DNA of 35,016 nucleotides from CAG-390 sp964579135. Lineage in GTDB: Bacteria > Bacillota > Clostridia > Oscillospirales > CAG-272. The notes beneath the pieces are model-generated. The model searched no databases, was not told the DNA's origin, and saw nothing but the letters and a program-made list of their open reading frames with translations. The stretch spans positions 1 through 35,016 of the forward strand of contig CAZOFD010000015.1 of the NCBI GenBank assembly GCA_964579135.1, in the 5' to 3' direction. Below, in pieces: positions 1-8,535 of the stretch (within the stretch, counting starts at the first letter, position 1; every line of letters starts with the position of its first letter). The position numbers and the translations under genes were made by a program.

Positions 1-1850
1 AGTCATACGCTTGTTTTAAAAAACGACGCAAATCGCTCTACTACTTATACGTTTTTAATCGACCATTACTTTGACCGATATTGTAAAGAAATAAAGATTG
101 TTATGCCTCAAAAGCAACCTCGAAGTGACTTGAAAGCAGAAACGATTTTGCGTATTTTACAGGAATGCGAGAATTATAGCGAAAAAGGATGTGCACTGCC
201 GCTTTGGCATAAACTAAAGAGTAGTATTTTTTACGGAGTCTATGAATGAAAATTTCACAAAAATGATCATAGAAATATCGTAAACTATCTGCAAAGCCTG
301 TTTTATAAGATAAAATGTTCCGAATTGACGGAAGAGATTGATCGCTTACAGCAGAAATTATCGGAAGCGAATGCTAAGAAAAAGATGACCCAACTGACCG
401 GGATGTCTATGACTTATCTGAAAGCGATACTGTTCAATCGTTATGCGGGAAATGCTGTGCGCCCACAATTTGATATGGATGCTATGCGAAGGGAGCCCGA
501 TAGAATTTTACGAGAGTACCCAATCGTACTCAGCACGACTTTTTCATCCCGGAGTTGTTTGCGGGGGCTACTTATGATTATCTGATTATGGATGAGGCCT
601 CTCAAGTGGATGTGGCGACAGGCGCTTTAGCACTTGCCTCTGCAAAGAATGCCGTTATAGTGGGTGATTTGAAGCAGCTTTCCAATGTGATTCCCGAAAA
701 TCAGCGAAGATTAAGTGAGGCGGTATTTCAAAGCTATCATATCACCGAGGGATATAACTACGCCGGAAATAGCTTCTTAAAGTCTATTTGCACGGTTATC
801 CCGGATGTTCCGCAGACATTGCTTCGGGAGCATTACCGCTGTCATCCGAAAATCATTGGTTTTTGCAATCAGAAATTCTATCAAAATCAACTGATTATAA
901 TGACGGAGGATCACGAAGAAGCGGATACGCTTTGCGTTTATCGAACTGCAATTGGTCAGCATCGGCGGGGGCATATCAATCAGCGGCAAATCGATGTGAC
1001 AAAAGAGGAAGTCCTGACCGAGCTGCGGGACACCGCACCGGGAAATATCGGTATCATTGCACCTTATCGTGCACAGGTAAAAGAATTTGCCGAGGCGATG
1101 GGGAACAATGGAATAGAAGTGGATACGGTACATAAATTCCAAGGTCGGGAAAAGGACGTAATTGTTCTTACTACAGTAGACGATGAAGTAACGGATTTTT
1201 CGGATGATCCCTGCCTTTTGAACGTAGCCATCTCCCGCGCAAAGAAAAAGCTTTGCCTTGTTGTATCCGAAAATGAGCAACCGGCGGATAGTAACGTAGG
1301 TGATTTGGTAGCTTATATTGAATACCATAATTTTGTCGTTAGGGACAGTGAACTGCATTCTGTTTTTGACTTGCTGTATCAGCAGTATACCGAGCAACGA
1401 CTGGCTTATCTCGCAAAACACAAAAGGGTTTCCGAATATGATTCCGAAAACTTGATGTATGCAGCGATTTGTGATATGTTGCGGGGAATGCCGGATACGC
1501 TACTCAATGTGATTTGTCATCAAGGCGTAAGGATGCTTCTTCGGAATTATGAGAAGCTGACAGGCGAGGAATTTCGTTATGCAACGCACCCGAATATCCA
1601 TATAGATTTTTTGATTTACAACCGTATTACGAAAGCACCTGTGTTGGCAATAGAAGTAGATGGATTCCATTATCACAAAAAAGGCACAAAACAAGCCGAG
1701 CATGACCTGATGAAGGATGAAATATTTGCGAAATACGGTATTCCGTTGTTGCGCCTCCCCACAAACGGAAGCGATGAGATCCGAAAGATTAAGAATGTGC
1801 TGAAGACAATGCAAGACCGGACAAATACCCGAAAAACTTTGCAGGACTGA
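1..1850 (+). pseudogene. SF1 DNA/RNA helicase with C-terminal nuclease-like domain, 5'-truncated by the window and disrupted
   Basis: Frame 1 (from base 1) and then frame 3 encode one superfamily 1 helicase. Visible motifs after the break are the Walker B region LIMDEASQVD, GDLKQL (motif III), LREHYRCHP (motif IV), VHKFQGREKDVIVLTT (motif V) and NVAISRAKKKL (motif VI). The C-terminus (about 1590-1810) reads as a small endonuclease-like domain of the DUF2726/Vsr type, with IEVDGFHYH and a later LLRLPT. Two lesions are seen. An in-frame TGA at 247-249 sits between coding-like sequence on both sides, in a position where I expect Trp (TGG to TGA). A one-base loss in the G run at 563-567 shifts frame 1 to frame 3; restoring one G gives a continuous reading through STTFSSRSCLRG into ATYDYLIMDEAS. 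Walker A must lie upstream of the window. Such helicases are often accessory or defence-associated. An assembly error could explain the frameshift, but not easily the stop as well. Confidence 0.8.
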
Positions 1851-1852
1851 AA

Positions 1853-1896
1853 AGAGCCTCCGTCAATACCCGAAGCGGGGCATCGTCGGGGGCTCT
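1853..1896 (+). terminator. Hairpin after the helicase pseudogene
   Basis: GAGCCTCCG (1854-1862) pairs with CGGGGGCTC (1887-1895) with one G-T pair. A smaller CCCG/CGGG hairpin lies in the loop and a short T run (ATTTTT) follows at about 1900. It begins three bases after the stop codon, as an intrinsic terminator would. Confidence 0.55.
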
Positions 1897-2347
1897 GAGT
1901 ATTTTTACGTATGTGGAATAGCGGCAAGGGGACGGATTTTATTGCTTGTAACCGAAAGATTTTTTCGAATATTTTTCGATTCTTTTCTCGGATACCTTTT
2001 TAAACGGATTATAACGTGATACAATGAAGAAAAACATAACCGATACTGCGAGATGCCGATATAAAAACGAAAGATATCATTTTTTCGAAATGAGGTTTGC
2101 AACGAATTCCGGACGCGCGAGTTTCACTTCGTCGGCGGCGGGCAGGGCAAAGCCGTTCCCCAAAAACGGAACGTATATGCGAAATTTTCGCATTTTGGAG
2201 ATCTTGCGGCAAACTATGCTGCCGAACGGGACCTTATTCGCTCGCAGCGCCTGTATTTTTTGCCGCAAACCGCCCCGAGTTCGTTTATTTTCAGTTTATG
2301 AAGCGGCAATACAATATTTATGAAGAAATTGAGAGAGGTGAAGATAA
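1897..2347. other. Intergenic region of about 450 bp without a supported gene
   Basis: Short open frames here on both strands lack ribosome-binding sites and recognisable domains. A 17-bp palindrome, ATGCGAAA T TTTCGCAT, lies at 2177-2193 and could be an operator or hairpin. A 16-base sequence at 1922-1937 is identical to the left arm of the hairpin at 15488-15503. TACAAT at about 2019 and again near 2308 are possible -10 elements for the downstream regulator, without clear -35 partners. Confidence 0.4.
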
Positions 2348-3022
2348 GTGTTCCGTATTCTTGTGGTGGACGATGATAAAAATACGAGGCTGTATTTCGA
2401 AGCGGTGCTGAATAATAACGGTTACGTCGTCACCGTTGCCGAAAACGGCGAGAAAGCACTTGAGGTTATGGCAAAGGAGCACGTTGACCTTGTTGTTCTT
2501 GACGTTATGATGCCGAAGATCGACGGATACGAGTTTACAAAGTTGCTTCGCGAGAGCGACAACAATCTCCCGATTTTGATGGTATCCGCCAAGCAACTCC
2601 CCGTGGATAAAAACAAGGGCTTTGCGGTCGGTACGGACGATTATATGACCAAGCCCGTCGATCAGGACGAATTTTTGTACCGTATAAAAGCGCTTTTTCG
2701 GCGCGCGAAGATCGCAAACGAGCACCGAATCGTGATAGGGGACGTTATAATCGACTACGATTCGCTGACCGTTACGAAAGGGGACAACGTAGAGGATTTG
2801 CCGCAGAAAGAATTTTTGTTGCTTTATAAATTGCTCTCGTACCCCGGCAAGATCTTTACACGAATTCAGTTGATGGACGAGATATGGGGGGCGGAAAGCG
2901 AGACGGGCTGGGAGACCGTTACCGTACACGTCGGCAGGCTGCGCAAGCGATTTGAGGGGTGGGGCGAATTTGAGATAGAGTCCGTGCGAGGGCTCGGTTA
3001 CAAGGCGGTCAAAAAAATATGA
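2348..3022 (+). CDS. OmpR/PhoB-family response regulator, HssR-like
   Basis: DNA-binding response regulator of 224 aa that would be phosphorylated by the adjacent histidine kinase. The N-terminal receiver domain has the acidic pocket DDD at residues 8-10, the phospho-acceptor Asp52 in VLDVMMPKIDG, and GTDDYMTKPVD containing the conserved Lys. The C-terminal winged helix (about residues 125-224) ends in the usual ESVRGLGYK. The GTDDYMTKP signature and overall form resemble HssR, the haem-sensing regulator, but no hrtAB-type exporter lies next to it, so the signal is unknown. Start is GTG at 2348, with GAGAGGTG at 2332-2339 as ribosome-binding site. Its stop overlaps the kinase start by 4 bp, so the two are translationally coupled. 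Confidence 0.93.
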   Translation: MFRILVVDDDKNTRLYFEAVLNNNGYVVTVAENGEKALEVMAKEHVDLVVLDVMMPKIDGYEFTKLLRESDNNLPILMVSAKQLPVDKNKGFAVGTDDYMTKPVDQDEFLYRIKALFRRAKIANEHRIVIGDVIIDYDSLTVTKGDNVEDLPQKEFLLLYKLLSYPGKIFTRIQLMDEIWGAESETGWETVTVHVGRLRKRFEGWGEFEIESVRGLGYKAVKKI

Positions 3023-4107
3023 AAAAAGAAAATCTTTTAAATACCGACAAGATTAAAGAAAGAGTGTCGCGAACTTCTTTAACGCTTGCTTTATCCGTCT
3101 TTGTGTTCGTTATCATTCTTGCCGCGATCGCATTGACGGCGCTCGGGCTGTGGCTTTTGACAAAGATGAGCGTCGTCGTTGACGTGAACGGAGAACTCGA
3201 GCTCGGTAAAATTATTCTTTTTATGTCTTTGATCAGTTTGATCATCGGCGGCGTTACGACGTTTTTTATGAGCCGTATTCCGCTTAAGCCTTTTAACGAG
3301 ATCATTAACAAGATGAATCGTCTTGCTGCGGGAGATTTTAAAACAAGATTGAAATTCGGGAACACGATCTCTTCCCATCCCGCGGTAAAAGAACTGACGG
3401 CGAGTTTCAACATTATGGCGGAAGAACTGGAAAACACCGAACTTTTGCGCAACGATTTTATCAATTCGTTTTCTCACGAGTTTAAAACGCCGATAGTTTC
3501 GATCGCGGGGCTGGCGAATTTGCTTGAGGCGGGCAATCTTACCGAGGAACAGCGCGTGCAGTATGCCCGAGCCATTCGCGAGGAGTCGATGCGCCTTTCT
3601 TCTATGGCAAGTAACGTGCTTAGCTTAACCAAAGTCGAAAATCAAACGATACTTACCGACGTATCGCACTTCAATCTTTCCGAACAGGTCAGAAGCGCCG
3701 TTTTGTTGCTTGAGGAAAAATGGTCAAGCAAAAATATAGATCTTCAACTCGATTTTGACGAATTTACGATCGAAGCCAACGAAGAACTGCTTAAGCAGGT
3801 TTGGATAAATCTGATGGATAACGCCGTCAAGTTTGTTCCGCGCTGCGGAACGATCGAACTTGAAATTTCGGATATAGGGCAAGAGCTGTGCGTTAAGATA
3901 GGCAACACCGGCAGCGACATACCTTCGGATAAGCGTGACAAGATATTCCAAAAGTTTTATCAGGCAGACGACTCTCATACGACGCAAGGTAACGGTATCG
4001 GTCTTGCCATCGTAAAACGTATCGTAGAGCTTCATAACGGCGAGGTAAGCGTAAGCAGCGGCAACGGTATTACCGTTTTTACCGTCGTGCTTCCGAAAAA
4101 ACAATGA
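3019..4107 (+). CDS. Sensor histidine kinase, HssS-like
   Basis: Membrane histidine kinase of 362 aa, partner of the upstream response regulator. Two hydrophobic segments (about residues 18-46 and 68-90) flank only a short extracytoplasmic loop. A HAMP linker follows, then a HisKA domain with the phospho-acceptor His153 in SFSHEFKTP, then an HATPase domain with the N box NLMDNAVKF and the G box GNGIGLAIVKRIVELH. The very short outside loop suggests sensing in or near the membrane rather than by a large external domain. ATG at 3019 overlaps the regulator stop as ATGA. A plsY gene follows after 25 bp, which links the system to the membrane lipid supply, although this is inference from position only. 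Confidence 0.92.
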   Translation: MKKENLLNTDKIKERVSRTSLTLALSVFVFVIILAAIALTALGLWLLTKMSVVVDVNGELELGKIILFMSLISLIIGGVTTFFMSRIPLKPFNEIINKMNRLAAGDFKTRLKFGNTISSHPAVKELTASFNIMAEELENTELLRNDFINSFSHEFKTPIVSIAGLANLLEAGNLTEEQRVQYARAIREESMRLSSMASNVLSLTKVENQTILTDVSHFNLSEQVRSAVLLLEEKWSSKNIDLQLDFDEFTIEANEELLKQVWINLMDNAVKFVPRCGTIELEISDIGQELCVKIGNTGSDIPSDKRDKIFQKFYQADDSHTTQGNGIGLAIVKRIVELHNGEVSVSSGNGITVFTVVLPKKQ

Positions 4108-4132
4108 TTATTTGCGAGACGGAGGAGTATAA

Positions 4133-4771
4133 ATGAATTATTTGCTTTGCATTTTGATCGGATATTTGATAGGGACGATAAATCCGTCTTTTATTATCGC
4201 GAAGATCCGCGGCTTCGATATACGGGAAAAAGGCTCGGGAAATGCGGGGGCATCCAATGCGCTGATACTGCTCGGTAAGGTGCTCGGCGTGAGTTGCGCT
4301 TTGTTTGATATAGCGAAAGCCGTTTTTGCGATTCAGCTGTGCGGCAAACTGTTTCCCTTTTTGGAGTATTCCTTTGCGCTTACGGGAGTGGCGTGTATTC
4401 TCGGGCACATTTTCCCGTTCTATATGAGGTTTAGGGGCGGCAAGGGGCTTGCATGTCTCGGCGGAATGGTGTTGGCTTTCGATTGGCGTGTGTTCCTCGT
4501 TATGCTTGCCGTCGAGGTCGTCGTGGCTCTCGTAACGAATTACATATGTTTCGTTCCGCTGACGGCGTCGCTTGTCTTTCCCGTCGTTTACGGAGTTATG
4601 CGACGCGACATTGTCGGTGCGCTTATCGTCGGCGTCCTTATACCGACCTTGACGTTTAAGCACAAGGAAAACCTGAATCGCATTAAGGACGGGACGGAAA
4701 TGCGCTTGAGTTTCCTTTGGAACAGGGCGGCGGAACTCGAAAGAATGAATATTGAAGAAAAAGCAAAATAA
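4133..4771 (+). CDS. plsY: Glycerol-3-phosphate acyltransferase PlsY (first copy)
   Basis: Integral membrane enzyme of 212 aa that transfers an acyl group from acyl phosphate to sn-glycerol-3-phosphate, the first step of phosphatidic acid synthesis in Gram-positive bacteria. The family motifs are visible: GSGNAGASN near residue 36, HIFPFYMRFRGGKG near residue 94, and FKHKENLNRIKDGTE near the C-terminus. Several hydrophobic segments fit the usual topology, and length is normal (about 200 aa). GGAGGAG at 4121-4127 precedes ATG 4133. It follows the two-component system by 25 bp and is closed by a strong terminator. A second, more divergent plsY lies at 12876. Confidence 0.93.
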   Translation: MNYLLCILIGYLIGTINPSFIIAKIRGFDIREKGSGNAGASNALILLGKVLGVSCALFDIAKAVFAIQLCGKLFPFLEYSFALTGVACILGHIFPFYMRFRGGKGLACLGGMVLAFDWRVFLVMLAVEVVVALVTNYICFVPLTASLVFPVVYGVMRRDIVGALIVGVLIPTLTFKHKENLNRIKDGTEMRLSFLWNRAAELERMNIEEKAK

Positions 4772-4776
4772 ATATT

Positions 4777-4812
4777 GCGGGCAAGCGATTTTTTTCGCTT
4801 GCCCCGTTTTTG
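4777..4812 (+). terminator. Intrinsic terminator after plsY
   Basis: GGGCAAGCGA (from 4779) pairs with TCGCTTGCCC (ending 4804) around a T-rich loop, followed by CGTTTTTG. It closes the regulator-kinase-plsY operon. Confidence 0.8.
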
Positions 4813-4846
4813 TTTCGTTTCAGTTTAGAAAACGGAGATATTTTAT

Positions 4847-4861
4847 ATTCGTAATACGAAT
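4847..4861. promoter_or_regulatory. 15-bp palindrome upstream of the CmpB-type gene
   Basis: ATTCGTA-A-TACGAAT is a perfect inverted repeat about 80 bp before the ATG at 4944. It adjoins a TATATT that could serve as a -10 element. It may be an operator; the binding protein is unknown. Confidence 0.4.
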
Positions 4862-4943
4862 GATAAGCGCGACTTGCGTGACGCGGGGGGAACGTACGGC
4901 GCGTTTGCCGGGGCAAAACGACGTTTATATACGTAGGTGTAAA

Positions 4944-5684
4944 ATGAATTTGTTTTTGATTTTGGCTTTTTTGTTTTTCATAGGTTCGCTTGCCGGTTGG
5001 GTAACGGAGCTGTTCTTCAGGCGCTTTGTTTCCGCTGCCAATCCCGAAAGGAAATGGATAAATCCGGGGTTTTGCGTAGGTCCGTATCTCCCGCTTTACG
5101 GCTTCGGACTTTGTATTTTATACCTCGTTGCGTCATTGGAGCGCTTTGAGTGGATATCTCACCCGATTTGGAGCAAGATCGCACTCTTGGCGCTGATGGC
5201 GGTCTGTATGACCGCTATCGAATACATTGCCGGCGTGGCGAGTCTTAAGATCGCCAAGGTTCGTTTGTGGGATTACAGCAACGAATGGGGAAATATTCAA
5301 GGTATCGTCTGCCCCAAGTTCTCGCTGATATGGGCGACGCTCGGAGCCGTTTATTATTTCTTTATCCACCCGTATATCTTAGGTGCGCTTGATTGGCTAT
5401 CGCGGAATTTGGCGTTTTCGTTCGTTATCGGGGTGTTTTTCGGCGTGTTTGTCATTGACGTGGTATATTCGGCGCAGCTTATCTCCAAGATCAAACGGTT
5501 TGCGGAAGAGAACGACGTCGTAGTGCGTTACGAGCACCTAAAGGCGCATATCCGCAGTATGCAGGACAAAACGAAGCAAAAATCACGCTTTCTTTTGGCA
5601 TTCCGCACGGATCGCCCACTTTCCGAATATCTGAAAGAGCATATATCTATTTTCGAGGAACGGCTGACGAAACGCAAAAAATAA
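4944..5684 (+). CDS. Putative ABC transporter permease, CmpB family (PF06541-like) membrane protein
   Basis: A protein of 246 aa with about six hydrophobic segments, a form common in Clostridia and usually labelled putative ABC transporter permease although no transport activity is established. Typical features are the start FLFFIGSLAGWVTE, the NPGFCVGPYLPLYGFG segment and the later VRLWDYSNEWGNIQGIVCPKFSLIWATLG. The C-terminus is charged and cytoplasmic. The open frame reaches back to 4752, but that part overlaps the terminator of plsY and is not protein-like. ATG 4944, with an AGG-type ribosome-binding site at 4935-4939, gives a start directly at the first membrane segment. It stands alone between plsY and ftsH. 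Confidence 0.8.
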   Translation: MNLFLILAFLFFIGSLAGWVTELFFRRFVSAANPERKWINPGFCVGPYLPLYGFGLCILYLVASLERFEWISHPIWSKIALLALMAVCMTAIEYIAGVASLKIAKVRLWDYSNEWGNIQGIVCPKFSLIWATLGAVYYFFIHPYILGALDWLSRNLAFSFVIGVFFGVFVIDVVYSAQLISKIKRFAEENDVVVRYEHLKAHIRSMQDKTKQKSRFLLAFRTDRPLSEYLKEHISIFEERLTKRKK

Positions 5685-5707
5685 TGAAAAAGTCGGCGGA
5701 GCGGTTT

Positions 5708-5736
5708 AGTTTCGGTTTAGATTTCGTACGTATAAT
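5708..5736 (+). promoter_or_regulatory. Possible promoter for the ftsH-lipid cluster
   Basis: A perfect -10 TATAAT lies at 5731-5736, 48 bp before the ftsH ATG. No good -35 is seen at the right distance, so it is either weak or activator-dependent. Confidence 0.4.
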
Positions 5737-5783
5737 TTTGCCGTGCGATCAAGAAATTTGTCGCTTTTCGGGAGGATTTGAAG

Positions 5784-7607
5784 ATGAATGAAGTCAAAAA
5801 GCCAAAAAGATCGCTTAGGATCTTTTACGTTGCGGTACTGGTTTTCCTGCTCGTATTTAATATGGTCATTATGCCCACGCTTACGAACGCGAGGGTGGAG
5901 CAGGTCGATTACGGCACGTTTATGTCTATGACCGAGCAGGGAAACGTCGGTTTTGTTCAGATCGTAGAGACCGAAAACTATATTACGTTTACCGACAAAG
6001 AGCAAAAACAGGTATATAAAACGGGTATCGTTGACGACCCGGGGCTTACGGAAAGACTTCATACGGCGGGAGCCGAGTTCTCGGGCGAGATCATCGAGCA
6101 ACCGGGTATATTTTCGCAGCTGCTTTTCAACTGGATTTTGCCTATAGGAGCGTTCGTCCTTATAGGTCAGCTTCTTTCGCGCCATATGATGAAAAAGCGC
6201 GGCGGGCAAAACTCTATGACGTTCAATATGGGGAAAAGTAATGCCAAGGTTTACGTTAAATCCGATAACGGAATAAAGTTTGCCGACGTTGCGGGAGAGG
6301 ACGAAGCGAAAGAAAATCTCTCGGAGATCGTGGACTATTTGCACAACCCCAAGAAATACGAGGAGATCGGCGCCAAAATGCCCAAGGGGCTTTTGCTCGT
6401 CGGACCTCCCGGTACTGGTAAAACGATGCTTGCCAAAGCCGTTGCGGGCGAGGCGGGCGTTCCGTTTTTCTCAATGTCGGGCTCCGAGTTCGTGGAGATG
6501 TTCGTCGGTATGGGCGCCTCCAAAGTAAGAGACCTCTTTAAGCAGGCAAAGGAAAAAGCGCCTTGTATCGTGTTTATCGACGAGATCGACGCTATCGGAG
6601 GCAAGCGAAGCGGCGGCAATATGGGCGGACACGACGAAAGGGAGCAAACGCTTAACCAGCTTCTTACCGAAATGGACGGCTTCGAGGGCAACTCGGGCGT
6701 CGTTATCCTTGCGGCAACCAATCGCCCCGAAACGCTTGACCCCGCACTGACGCGTCCGGGGCGCTTCGATCGCCGCGTGCCCGTAGAGCTACCCGATCTC
6801 AAGGGGCGGGAGGAGATACTCAAAGTGCACGCAAAAAAGATCAAGGTATCTCCGAGCGTAGACCTTTCGCGTATTGCCCGTATGGCTTCGGGTGCCTCGG
6901 GCGCGGAACTTGCCAATATCGTCAACGAAGCGGCGCTTCGCGCTGTCAGACAGGGCAGAAAAGAGGCGACGCAAGCCGACCTCGAAGAGAGTATCGAGGT
7001 AGTTATCGCGGGATATCAAAAGAAAAACGCAATTCTCACTGACAAAGAAAAGATGATAGTCGCCTATCATGAGATCGGTCACGCGCTTGTGGCGGCGATG
7101 CAATCCGATTCCGCTCCCGTGCAGAAGATCACCATCGTTCCGCGCACCTCGGGTGCGCTCGGCTATACGATGCAGGCGGACGAGGGCAACCGTTATCTTA
7201 TGAGCAAAGAAGAGATCGAAAACAAGATAGCCACCTACACGGGCGGTCGCGTTGCGGAGGAGATTGCCGTCGGCTCGATTACAACGGGCGCCTCCAACGA
7301 TATCGAACAGGCGACCAAGCTCGCAAGAGCGATGATCACCCGCTACGGTATGAACGACGAGTTCGGTATGGTCGCGTTTGAAACGGTAAGCAACCTATAT
7401 CTCGGCGGTGATACGTCGCTTTCCTGTTCGGCTGAAACGCAGACCAAGATCGACGAAAAGGTGGTCGAAGTCGTGCGCGAACAGTATGAAAAAGCACGAA
7501 AGATCATCACCGAAAACAAGAGCCGACTCGATAGGCTCGCCCGTTACCTCTATATCAACGAGACCATCACGGGTGACGAATTTAACGAGATATTAAATCA
7601 AGAATAA
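5784..7607 (+). CDS. ftsH: ATP-dependent zinc metalloprotease FtsH
   Basis: Membrane-anchored AAA+ protease of 607 aa that degrades membrane and regulatory proteins. The N-terminus has a membrane segment (about residues 11-29), an extracytoplasmic domain and a second membrane segment (about 110-130). The AAA domain has Walker A GPPGTGKT (near residue 207), Walker B CIVFIDEIDAIG and the second region of homology ATNRPETLDPALTRPGRFDR. The peptidase domain has the zinc motif HEIGH at residues 429-433. Length is normal for the family. ATG 5784, with GGAGG at 5771-5775, is preferred over the in-frame TTG at 5778. It leads a series of tightly spaced lipid genes, with fakB only 28 bp downstream. This suggests a shared transcript and possibly control of membrane enzyme levels. 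Confidence 0.97.
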   Translation: MNEVKKPKRSLRIFYVAVLVFLLVFNMVIMPTLTNARVEQVDYGTFMSMTEQGNVGFVQIVETENYITFTDKEQKQVYKTGIVDDPGLTERLHTAGAEFSGEIIEQPGIFSQLLFNWILPIGAFVLIGQLLSRHMMKKRGGQNSMTFNMGKSNAKVYVKSDNGIKFADVAGEDEAKENLSEIVDYLHNPKKYEEIGAKMPKGLLLVGPPGTGKTMLAKAVAGEAGVPFFSMSGSEFVEMFVGMGASKVRDLFKQAKEKAPCIVFIDEIDAIGGKRSGGNMGGHDEREQTLNQLLTEMDGFEGNSGVVILAATNRPETLDPALTRPGRFDRRVPVELPDLKGREEILKVHAKKIKVSPSVDLSRIARMASGASGAELANIVNEAALRAVRQGRKEATQADLEESIEVVIAGYQKKNAILTDKEKMIVAYHEIGHALVAAMQSDSAPVQKITIVPRTSGALGYTMQADEGNRYLMSKEEIENKIATYTGGRVAEEIAVGSITTGASNDIEQATKLARAMITRYGMNDEFGMVAFETVSNLYLGGDTSLSCSAETQTKIDEKVVEVVREQYEKARKIITENKSRLDRLARYLYINETITGDEFNEILNQE

Positions 7608-7635
7608 GCTCTTAAAACGTAAGGAGAAAACAAGC

Positions 7636-8529
7636 GTGAGAAAAGTCAAAGTCATAACCGATTCCTGCGCGGATATCGGAGAGAAGCTGCTTAAACGATA
7701 CGATATAGATTACGTCAAAATGGCAACCGTCGAGGACGGCAAAGAAACGCCCGCTCTTATAACGTGGACAGAGGCGGAGGCGCACGAGCTTTACGACAAG
7801 ATGCGCGCGGGCAAGCGCATTACTACCGTGCAGGTCGCGGTGGAAGAGTTTCAAAACGTGTTCGGAAAATATATCAAAGAGGGATACGACGTCGTTTATA
7901 TCGGATGTGCGTCAAAGCAGTCGGGCTCGGTAAACACGGGATTTGTGACTGCGAAAAAGATAACGGAGCAAAACCCCGAGGCAAAAATTTATTGTATCGA
8001 CGCGTTAAACGCAACTATCGGCGAAGGAATGCTTGCGATCGAAGCGGCGAAAATGGCGTCGGACGGCAAGGGCGCCGATGAGATCGCAAAATATATCACC
8101 TCGATACGCAACAACGTGCTGGAGTTCGCGACGGTTCACTCTCTCGATGCGCTAAAACGCGCGGGGCGTGTGTCAGCCACGTCCGCGTTCTTCGGTAATT
8201 TGATGGGAGTAAAGCCCATTCTCGTTGCGGATGCCTCGGGGGCGCAAGCCGCCTTTAAAAAGGTCAAGGGGAGATCTGCGGCGATAAATGAGTGTATAGC
8301 TTTGATGAAAGAAAATATCATCGCCCCCGAGGAACAGACGGTTTACCTTTGGCATTCCGACTGCGACGAGGCTGAACTTCGCTCCGTCGAGCAGGCGGTG
8401 CGCCGAGAGATTCCGTGCAAAGACGTTGAGATCGGATATATCGGTCCCATCGTCGGGGCGTCCGTCGGTCCGAGCGTGATCGGCGTTTGGGCGTTCGGCA
8501 AAGAAGTTACTTTCGTATCCGAGGCGTAA
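7636..8529 (+). CDS. fakB: DegV family fatty-acid-binding protein (FakB)
   Basis: Cytoplasmic carrier of 297 aa that holds a free fatty acid and presents it to the kinase FakA to form acyl phosphate. Family features are DSCADI at the N-terminus, the loop GCASKQSGSVNTG that normally contacts the fatty-acid carboxylate, SLDALKRAGRVS, and the closing GPIVGASVGPSVIGVW with the conserved glycine and histidine-less variant of the GAHVGPG motif. Start is GTG 7636 with AAGGAG at 7621-7626. The presence of fakA three genes downstream supports the function. The fatty-acid preference cannot be read from the sequence. Confidence 0.9.
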   Translation: MRKVKVITDSCADIGEKLLKRYDIDYVKMATVEDGKETPALITWTEAEAHELYDKMRAGKRITTVQVAVEEFQNVFGKYIKEGYDVVYIGCASKQSGSVNTGFVTAKKITEQNPEAKIYCIDALNATIGEGMLAIEAAKMASDGKGADEIAKYITSIRNNVLEFATVHSLDALKRAGRVSATSAFFGNLMGVKPILVADASGAQAAFKKVKGRSAAINECIALMKENIIAPEEQTVYLWHSDCDEAELRSVEQAVRREIPCKDVEIGYIGPIVGASVGPSVIGVWAFGKEVTFVSEA

Positions 8530-8535
8530 GAACAA

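Noticed and set aside
247..249. TGA as a recoded Trp or Sec codon rather than a stop
   Set aside because: All intact genes nearby use TGA or TAA as stops (for example cas9, cas1 and cas2 end in TGA), and the same gene also carries a frameshift.
2024..2323. 99-aa open frame and its opposite-strand partner between the pseudogene and the response regulator
   Set aside because: No ribosome-binding site, no domain, and the composition is unlike that of neighbouring genes.
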